From Pomphorhynchus laevis (Eukaryota > Acanthocephala > Palaeacanthocephala > Echinorhynchida > Pomphorhynchidae): a stretch of 64,000 bases of DNA. Positions 57,077 through 64,000 of this stretch are shown here, piece by piece (position 1 is the first letter of the stretch; each line of letters starts with the position of its first letter). Position numbers and translations under genes: made by a program. The stretch spans positions 1 to 64,000 of the forward strand of contig WNNJ02000442.1 of NCBI GenBank assembly GCA_012934845.2, given 5' to 3'. The notes beneath the pieces are model-generated. The model made no database searches, was not told where the DNA came from, and worked only from the letters and a program-made list of their open reading frames with translations.

Positions 57077-59701
57077 TTATTCAAAACATTTGATTTTCAA
57101 ATTGTAAAATAAAACATATTTTTTAATTAATTTATTTTTAATTTCAATTTCATTCATAAAAAATTTATTTATTAAAATTAATAATCGTTTTAAAAATAGA
57201 TATCGTTGTTCTGGAGGGCGATTGTTTGAGTATAAGTACAATCCGCTCAATACAAACGCATTGAGCACAATTACACATCTACCCAAACCGGCATTTAATC
57301 GTCTCGCTCTTTCAAACATACGTAGCCTTTTTCTAACTAATTTGAAACACCTGGCCATATCTGACCTAGGATGCAAACGTGGTTCGAAAACGGATCCCAG
57401 AATGCGCACCCGACGCTTTCGATTCCCTGGAAGAGAATCGAGGAGACGAGTGTGCTTTCCAGGACGCCAAAATCTGTAATGAACAAAATTGCTCTTCGCT
57501 GGGTTTAAAGACAAGCCAAACTTCGCTAAGCGATGAGCAACAATGTCCATTACAGACTTCATTCGCCCTTCAAACCTTGCATCCGACAAAGTATTTCTCT
57601 TAAATGCGATCGAGATGTCGTCCGCATAAATGATGGCGTGGGTGTTCCTATCCAAAAGCCCCTCCAGAACTCCCCTCGTCACTATCATATAAATGATAGG
57701 AGACAGAGGTGAGCCCTGGGGGAGTCCTTTGTTGAGATGATAGTACTTACCCCCGTCATCATCCAAGTAGAAAGTTCTTGCTTTTAATATACCCAGGACA
57801 CGATGCAACAAATTACTCGGTATACCATCACTGGTTAACGTTGTAACTATTGCATCATGCCCCAAGTTGTCGAAGGCCGCCGACACATCCAACGAATAGA
57901 GGACTGCAGGTCATCTATCGCTGGTGAGAAAACTCTGCATGGACCTTACTGCCTTAACAGTTCCCCTTCCTCTACGAAACCCGTGAATGTGGTCTCCCAA
58001 CATATCACGATCTTCGTAGAATCGGGAAAGGATCCTAGCAAGAGCTCTCTCATACACCATAACAATATTATTAGATATTGTTATGGGTCTTGTGTCTTTA
58101 GCATTCGACACTCATCTTCCCTTCGCAAGGAACACCACTTTTCCGACCGCAATATCACACCAAGATGCTAAAGGTACCCCTAGCATCTTGGCAGCAATAT
58201 CCGTCCGAACCCTATCGACGATCAATTTGGTCGCAGCAGCACATGCCGAAGACCCGTTAGACGAAAACTTTGGCACGACTGGCCACGCACTCATAATGTC
58301 CTCGATAGTGATGTCCTCTTGCGAATTGTCGATGGTCGAAAACAAGAGTTCCATACGGATCTTCATCATTTTCCTCTCTGTCCATCCTTCAGCATTGGCT
58401 AGGTGTTTCATTTTTATTTCATGAAGTACATTCCCAAAACCCTTAGAGGATATCCACTTAGAAGCCGCTGCCCTCCAAGAACGAAAGGTGGTTCGCCTAA
58501 TGGTTTGCCACCATTCCTTTGAAAAATTCTTGTAAGACAGCAACTTTTTAGCGTCTACCCTCTGCTCCAACTCTTGAATATCATTCTTGAGCAGAGCCAT
58601 TTGAGCGATTCTCTGAGACGAAGGATTCGTATCCGTTCGTAGACCCCAGAGAATACGTTTCAAATGAAGAGCTTTAGGAGTGTACTTGATGTTGGGCGGT
58701 CGTTTAGTAGTTAAAAATTTATTTGCATTACTAAAAATTTCATTATTTAAAATTAATAGAGAATTTGATTCTTTTAATTTATTTGTAAAATTTGTCAAAA
58801 ACGTCTAATCTAAAATATTCAAACAATCGAAAAAATTAAAATTATTATTTATTATAAAATTATTATTGCAAATACTAAAATTTATTATTTCATTAAAAGT
58901 ATTTTTTAAAATAGTACAAAAAATATCTTTATTATTTAAATTTATCATTACTTCGCTTATTGATCTATTAAAAGCTTGTATACCGGCCCGTGTCGGTTGG
59001 AATCTTATCTTGACAACTAGTTCCTCCTTCCACGACCAATATACAAGCTTATGCCCATCATTAAAAGTATCTGGCAGCAAATTCTGCTGCCATTTAATTT
59101 TAAAATTTGTATTTTTGTTTTGCATAGCAAAATCTAACGTGGAGCAATAACCATTGCGACGACGGATAAATGTCCCTTCCGGGGGACATATGACCTCCCA
59201 TGCTGGAGCGATCATGCTGCCCACCCGAGACCCACCGTCGTCGTTGAAATCTCCAATTAAAAATTGACCACCCAAATTGAAGATCTTCAACAGAATTGAT
59301 CGAATCTCTCTCCTCCCCTTTTTCGAACTCCAGGCCCCCGGCTTGATCTAACAATTTGCTACATAAACTGGGCGTCTAGAGATGAAAAACCGGAGGAGCT
59401 GGAATGAACCTACTTCGCTAGTGCCATGCGATAGTAAAGATGCGCAAAAACGCTTCTTTACCACCGACACTAGGAAGAGTTCCATCCTGAGACCTTCTGC
59501 TGACACAAATGTGTCGCAGTCGTCGATCTTGCTGCTAAAAATCTTCAATTGATCGGGTGATCTTGCTTCCTGCAAGAGAAGCACATCTGCCGGTATGAGA
59601 CTGAAATACTGTATCAGGTTCTTAACAGAACCTATATTCCAACTCATTAGGCAGATGTCTTCAAGCGAAGAATACTCAATTCTTCGTTTTTTTTCTTGCA
59701 T
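57077..59701 (-). pseudogene. LINE A ORF2: AP endonuclease and reverse transcriptase
   Basis: Endonuclease: DICLMSWNIGSVKNLIQYF, DVLLLQEARSPDQ (Glu), FLIGDFNDDGG (Asp/Asn), TLDFAM. RT: RPITISN, HGFRRGRGTVKA, LDVSAAFDNLGHDAI (motif A Asp), KGLPQGSPLSPIIYM (motif B), AIIYADDISIAF (motif C DD), LNPAKSNFVHY, RRVRILGSVF. From 58807 to 57077 a single frame runs through three stops (near 58805, 58112 and 57911), two of them TGA following Arg codons. A shift separates the endonuclease parts near 59300. AT-rich patches at 58.7-58.98 and 57.08-57.2 kb remain open although their composition differs from the GC-richer rest. Confidence 0.85.
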
Positions 59702-60010
59702 TCGAAGCTTTGTGCCAGGAACTGCCCCTCCGACTCGACGCCATCTGAAGTTATTCAGGTAACGTTAGCATCTTTATAGCAGTCCCTGGCGCTTTAATCG
59801 GAAGACCCTCAGAATCAGTCGATACTACTGAACAATAGTCCATATTATTGTCCTTATTCTGAGGGCCTTGTATTTGTGACAAATCGTTGAAACGATTAAA
59901 AGTAGTCACCGAAATCGATGACTTGTCTTTCTCCTGTTTCAACGATCTGTATTTGCGTAATGTTGTTGCGTTCAACTCCGATTTGAATTTCTTCAAATCG
60001 GATTCGTGGA

Positions 60011-60820
60011 CTACAGCATCTTTTTTAATTTTGCATTTTCCTGCCTTAAGGCAGCCATTTCTTTTTCAAGAGTAAGTACTCTCTCGATCAGCATCGCTGC
60101 TTGTCCAACGTGTTGATCCAGAGAGTGACTTTTGACTGTCCTAAGGTAGGACTGAGCTTCCTCACAAGCCTTCTTGTTCTCACCGTTTACCCAGGCCAAG
60201 TAAGACTTGAACTCTGGACAAACGTGTGAGTACGCCTTGTGAGGTTGCCTACAGTTTGCACATGTCGGCCTATTTTTATTTCCACATGCTTGTGTTTCGT
60301 GTTCTTCTCCGCAGTGGACGCAACGCGGTGACACTTCTCGACACATGTTCGAAAAAGGTCCCTAGAGCTGACATCTATAACACTGCGGATACCGAAAGGC
60401 AGCATCGTCTTCGTCGAATATCTTTACAGATATTCGATGTCCGCAGATGCTGCCTCCATCTTCTTTCAATTTTTTCAAACTACATATAGTTCCCTTCAAA
60501 AGAAAGGAACTATATGATTGATTGTATGATTTGCATGTTTTCAGAATCCTTACATCATATTGATGTAAGAATTCTTCAGCATCTTCTTTTTCCGCAAATG
60601 ACGACACATCCCTATGGATGGCAGTCACTTGTGGAGAAATGTCGATAATTTCTATACTCTCTTCTCCAACTAAAGCTGCTTTAAATTTATCTTTCAAAGC
60701 TAAGCTTTTGAAGGAGATTCGGTAGAAATTATCTCTTTTGAAAAACCGTTCGAAGATTTCTCCTCGAACAGTTTTTCTTATTTCCCTCTCTCTATCTCTC
60801 TTATTTTTTGTTTAGATTAT
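60011..60820 (-). pseudogene. LINE A ORF1: gag-like protein with zinc knuckles
   Basis: The open frame starts before 60697 (VRGEIFERFFKRDNFYRIS precedes the first ATG). Knuckles: CYRCQ (interrupted by a stop), CVHCGEEHETQAC and CANCRQPHKAYSHVC, then a coiled-coil-like RVLTLEKEMAALRQENAKLK. A frame change leads into 59751-59996. Role: RNA binding in the retrotransposition complex (family knowledge). Confidence 0.75.
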
Positions 60821-60830
60821 GGTTTTCTTT

Positions 60831-61406
60831 ACATGTTACTTTAATTGCAAAAGAGTCTTGCTTTATAGGCAAGAGCCTCTTTTGCACTGAAGATTATTTT
60901 TCTATATTTTTTAAATTTTCCTCCAGCTGGGAAGAAGATTTTCTCTTCCCAACTGGCTTAAGGCAATTAGTTCCTTCCAACTGTACTTATGTACTTATAT
61001 ATGAATAAATAAATAGAAACAAAAAACAAAAAGCAAATACAACAAACAAAAATAAATAAAAAAAAAATAAAATAAAATATAAAAAATTAATAAACTAAAC
61101 TAAACTATATCAAAAGCAAAAACTCACCTTTCAGCTATTAATATAGCTCTTGATTCCGAAAACTTGAACAACACTTCCGAAAAAAAAACTGTTGACTGAA
61201 CATAAAAATGAAAATATGTCATATTAATAAAGTTTCTTGTCGGTTTGCACATTGATGCTGGAATCATAATCGTTGCTAAAATTTGTTCACCTAACATTTT
61301 CGTTTGTAGAGACCGCAGCAAAAAAAACAACAATGAAACAAAAACACCAAAATTGTACAGCAAAAGTACAAAACATGTATTTATAACAAAACAATGGAGT
61401 TTTTGA
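60831..61406. other. shared 5' flank of two divergent LINEs
   Basis: Contains the 5' regions of LINE A (-) and LINE B (+). Includes A-rich tracts at 61010-61090. No separate gene seen. Confidence 0.5.
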
Positions 61407-62669
61407 ATGACAGAAAAAATTGTAAAAAAATTTACCATCGGTGCTTCAAACAACTTACAAAATCAAGCTAATATGGAACGGAACTCAGGTATTTCCAATG
61501 TAACATCGAATTTTCAAGCCAAAGAAAACAAGGTTAGTCCTATTTCGTCTAATTTTTCAATCTCAAGCACGGATGGAGAACTCCCTCCTGTGCCTAAAGT
61601 GGTGAATCTGGTAATAATCAGACTTCTTCAACCATTTGAAAGGAAGAATCTTTTCAATATTTTTCTGAGAGAGTTTACAAGCTCTTATAAGAAGAGAATT
61701 CTATTTAATTCGATAAAATATTTAGATTCCGAAATCCGGGTTTCTTTCAGCTCTCCAGATCTGGCAGCATCGTACCTAGAATTTTTCGAAACACACCTAA
61801 AAGAATTTGGGTCAACTACTTACAGGCCTATTCAGGCGACTCTGAAAATTAATAATTTTCCGCCCTTCACAACGAAGGAAGATATCATTGCTCTCACATC
61901 TGAGTTCAAAATTCATAATATTCGCCCAATCCTGGGCAAGAAAGGCCAGGCTATACCAATAGCATTCTGTTCTACCGCAGTCGATCAGGCGGAATGTCTG
62001 GCTAAAAGCAAATGTAACCCCTTTCTGGGGTACAATCTTTCTTTCAATATCGTAGATGCTGATGACTTAACATACCCCCATTGCAATGGGTGCCACCTCT
62101 GGGGGCACTGGTCCTCGAACTGTACTAGGCCCCATACGTGTGGGGTTTGCAGCTCTTCCGAAGTCCATGAGGGGAAATGTTCTCTCCCCCCTCTGTGTTC
62201 CAATTGTGGTGGTCAGCACCCGGCCTGGTCTAGAAGATGTCCTATCTTCAAAGAATACAAATTAAGGCATTGTGGGGCACCGGTCAAACCGGCCCACTTT
62301 GCCGCTGCCAGCTTATCCAATTCAAACGGTTATGGTATGTCGGACACCGACATTTTCAAAATTGTTGACGCAAGACTACAGATATATAAAGACGAGATTC
62401 GAGCCTTAACGAACCATCTGATAGCGAAATTCGAGGAGTCCCGTTCTCCTCCATCGACGATTCTTACCTCTTCAAAGAGAGCCCCCCGTTCTAAGAAGAG
62501 ATCATCTTCTAAACAAAAGTTGGCTTCCTTGAAGTTGGCAAAGAAAGATGATATATGTTGGGAGTTGTTGGCCTCAGAGGGAGATGAAGATAATGCCGGT
62601 GGGCAAGTGTCTTCTCCTGGTAGGGCTGGGAGTGAGAAGGGCAACTTTCTCTCTCCTAGTTTCTGCTAG
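61407..62669 (+). CDS. LINE B ORF1: gag-like protein with three zinc knuckles
   Basis: 420 aa. N-terminal Ser/Asn-rich region, then an RRM/PRE_C2HC-like middle (PVPKVVNLVIIRLLQPF, TLKINNFPPFTTKEDIIAL), then knuckles at residues 226-282: CNGCHLWGHWSSNC (CX2CX4HX4C), CGVCSSSEVHEGKC and CSNCGGQHPAWSRRC (CX2CX3HX6C). The C terminus is basic (SSKRAPRSKKRSSSKQK), fitting an RNA-binding chaperone. Start chosen at the first ATG; a stop lies just upstream. Confidence 0.88.
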   Translation: MTEKIVKKFTIGASNNLQNQANMERNSGISNVTSNFQAKENKVSPISSNFSISSTDGELPPVPKVVNLVIIRLLQPFERKNLFNIFLREFTSSYKKRILFNSIKYLDSEIRVSFSSPDLAASYLEFFETHLKEFGSTTYRPIQATLKINNFPPFTTKEDIIALTSEFKIHNIRPILGKKGQAIPIAFCSTAVDQAECLAKSKCNPFLGYNLSFNIVDADDLTYPHCNGCHLWGHWSSNCTRPHTCGVCSSSEVHEGKCSLPPLCSNCGGQHPAWSRRCPIFKEYKLRHCGAPVKPAHFAAASLSNSNGYGMSDTDIFKIVDARLQIYKDEIRALTNHLIAKFEESRSPPSTILTSSKRAPRSKKRSSSKQKLASLKLAKKDDICWELLASEGDEDNAGGQVSSPGRAGSEKGNFLSPSFC

Positions 62670-62703
62670 GAGGTAGGCATGCCACTTTAGCTGTCGTAAC
62701 ACA

Positions 62704-64000
62704 ATGCAAAGTAGTCAAGAGCCTTTTTCACTGAATATACTTCAGTGGAATTCGGGAGGTGCTTCTGCCCTTAGCCTTCTATCTGGTAGAGATGCGGATG
62801 TTATAGTCCTTCAGGAGACGCGGTCTATCCGTATCCCCCAGGACATTACTCGATTTATCCCCAAGCATATTTACACCCACTTCACTCCGTACATAACCCC
62901 TCCTCACGCCTCTTCATCTCAAGGTCTTTTAACCCTAGTTAAATGCTCCTTAAGATCATCCCTTCTTTTAAACTATTCTTGTCCAGCCCTGTCTTGTTTA
63001 GCTGTTTCACTTTGTAAGAATGGTAAACGTATCAGCATAGCCAATATCTATATTAGGCCAGGGGAAATTCACAAGAACCGTGATCTCCTGGACCGTATCT
63101 TGGGTAGTGGCTATGACATGTTACTCGGTGACTTCAACGACAGAACTGGTCGTTGGATTAATGCAGCACTCCGCAGAGCCAGGAACGATTACCTTATTCA
63201 CAAACCACCGTCCCCAACTTTTCATTGCTCAACAACTAATTCTCTCCTCGACATATTACTGCTTCATAAGATGTGGTTGTTGAAACCCATCTGCACTGAG
63301 CAGTCGCGCCAAAAACAGACCATCTCTCATGACCTAATTCGTTGGCGGATAGAGGAAGATACGTTGCTTAGAAGGAGGTTTCACTTTGATCCCATTAGAG
63401 TGGCTTTCTTCCAGGCGGCTATCCAACTCTTCCCCATAATTAGTAATGAGAATTTGACCGAATTTAATTCCTTCCTCTCCTCGCAAGCTACCGCGTTTCT
63501 TTCGACTACCTATAAAGGTCATATTTACAATCCCACTCCAACAAAACTCAAGGTTTTGGCTAAAATGCTACGTCTTCCCAATGTCTCTGTTTCCGCCAGG
63601 CAGGCCATCTCGAATGAATACTGGAGCACTAGATATAGGTTCCAGCTGAGCAGGGATAAGGCGAACATCGCTCACCTTAACCCTTCTCAGTCTTCCTTCT
63701 GGAAGATATTCAAGAAGGAGAAGTTTGTCTGTTGGAAGGATAGAGCTTTGGGTTGGATTGGTAGTATAGGCCTTGATAATGTTTTGAAGGAGTCACTATC
63801 CCTACATAATTATGGAGCCACTCAATCTCCCCAACCAATCCCGCCTTGGGGTGACTTCAGGAGCAGGGACTTATCTGTTACAGATATCCTTAACTCCTGG
63901 GGGCCACTTCCGGGCACCTCTAAATCCGTCGCTCCACTATCTTCTCGAGTCTGTCAGCTTTTGACAGCCGATCAAAGAAGAGAAGTGGCCGTCACAATGC
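62704..64000 (+). CDS. LINE B ORF2 (partial): AP endonuclease and start of RT region
   Basis: Open without a stop for 432 codons up to the window edge; it has no stop in the window and is not a short ORF. AP endonuclease motifs: LNILQWNSGGAS (Asn), DVIVLQETRS (Glu), MLLGDFNDRTGRW (Asp/Asn), NSLLDILLL and TISHDLIRW (in place of the usual SDH). Then a linker typical of the region before RT (QAISNEYWSTRYRFQLSRDK, FWKIFKKEKFVCWKDRALGW). The RT itself lies beyond 64000. ATG at 62704 is the first in frame after a stop at 62674. Confidence 0.88.
   Translation, partial: MQSSQEPFSLNILQWNSGGASALSLLSGRDADVIVLQETRSIRIPQDITRFIPKHIYTHFTPYITPPHASSSQGLLTLVKCSLRSSLLLNYSCPALSCLAVSLCKNGKRISIANIYIRPGEIHKNRDLLDRILGSGYDMLLGDFNDRTGRWINAALRRARNDYLIHKPPSPTFHCSTTNSLLDILLLHKMWLLKPICTEQSRQKQTISHDLIRWRIEEDTLLRRRFHFDPIRVAFFQAAIQLFPIISNENLTEFNSFLSSQATAFLSTTYKGHIYNPTPTKLKVLAKMLRLPNVSVSARQAISNEYWSTRYRFQLSRDKANIAHLNPSQSSFWKIFKKEKFVCWKDRALGWIGSIGLDNVLKESLSLHNYGATQSPQPIPPWGDFRSRDLSVTDILNSWGPLPGTSKSVAPLSSRVCQLLTADQRREVAVTM

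Larger units (their letters stand above)
57077..60830 (-). mobile_element. APE-type LINE, decayed (LINE A)
   Basis: Non-LTR retrotransposon on -. ORF1 (about 60820-59751) has zinc knuckles; ORF2 (about 59701-57077) has an AP endonuclease and an RT. Knuckle-bearing ORF1 plus APE points to the Jockey/I/R1 superfamily. At least four in-frame stops and one or two frame shifts are visible, so it is inactive. Related 3' fragments lie at 5759 and 21880. It faces LINE B head to head across 60.8-61.4 kb. Confidence 0.85.
61407..64000 (+). mobile_element. APE-type LINE, apparently intact as far as seen (LINE B)
   Basis: ORF1 (61407-62669) and ORF2 (62704 to beyond the window edge) are both open, with a 34-bp gap. 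GC content is clearly above the surroundings, consistent with a young copy. ORF1 knuckles plus APE place it in the Jockey/I/R1 superfamily. It is a different lineage from LINE A: the proteins align in layout but not closely. Confidence 0.85.

Noticed and set aside
61985-62644. Minus-strand frames opposite LINE B ORF1
   Set aside because: Shadows of ORF1, whose knuckles are unmistakable on +.

Overview
AT-rich animal nuclear DNA from an invertebrate. A flatworm is my best guess, at moderate confidence. The reasons are long AT-rich introns, a COUP-TF receptor with a very long low-complexity N terminus, abundant Penelope-like retroelements and LINEs, and many hammerhead ribozyme (HHR) repeats of the sort known from schistosomes and other lophotrochozoans. 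There are no prokaryotic features.

Two host genes lie tail to tail. (1) On the + strand, 2072-15117, is an NR2F/COUP-TF (seven-up) nuclear receptor in three recognisable coding exons (2072-3335, 10891-11931, 14804-15117). They join in phase to a DNA-binding domain, hinge and ligand-binding domain, about 872 aa. (2) On the - strand, about 56035 down to 16713, is a GRIP-type multi-PDZ scaffold gene. I place 12 exons giving the second half of PDZ1, then PDZ2 to PDZ6, then a Ser/Asn-rich linker. Every PDZ is cut by a phase-2 intron at the same Arg/Gln codon. The first half of PDZ1, the N-terminal strands of PDZ5 and any PDZ7 were not found; a candidate terminal exon sits at 12411-12696 inside a COUP-TF intron.

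Introns and flanks are full of mobile DNA. One family is a roughly 300-bp terminal repeat, in a dozen pieces, that flanks a Penelope-type reverse transcriptase in inverted orientation and whose core can fold as an H-type pseudoknot. Another is a reverse-transcriptase element with a Cys-rich N terminus and a restriction-like C-terminal region (25.8-30.3 kb, with a related fragment at 14.1-14.5 kb). Two APE-type LINEs lie head to head at the right end: a decayed one on - (57.1-60.8 kb) and an open one on + (61.4 kb to the window edge).

The most interesting content is a set of self-cleaving hammerhead ribozyme motifs in at least six repeat families. The densest cluster, 49.4-51.9 kb, lies in the intron that splits PDZ2. 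It holds tandem units of 457 bp and 295 bp, each with one HHR, the layout expected of metazoan retrozymes (non-autonomous circRNA retroelements). Intact type-I cores, each with conserved boxes and self-complementary stem I, are at 50801-50844 (+), 51097-51139 (+), 51560-51601 (-) and 35846-35898 (-). Minimal forms with covarying stems are at 37776-37826 (-) and 56540-56582 (-). Degraded or inverted copies are at 6.5-7.9, 12.9, 35.0, 38.7, 45.8 and 49.5-50.0 kb.
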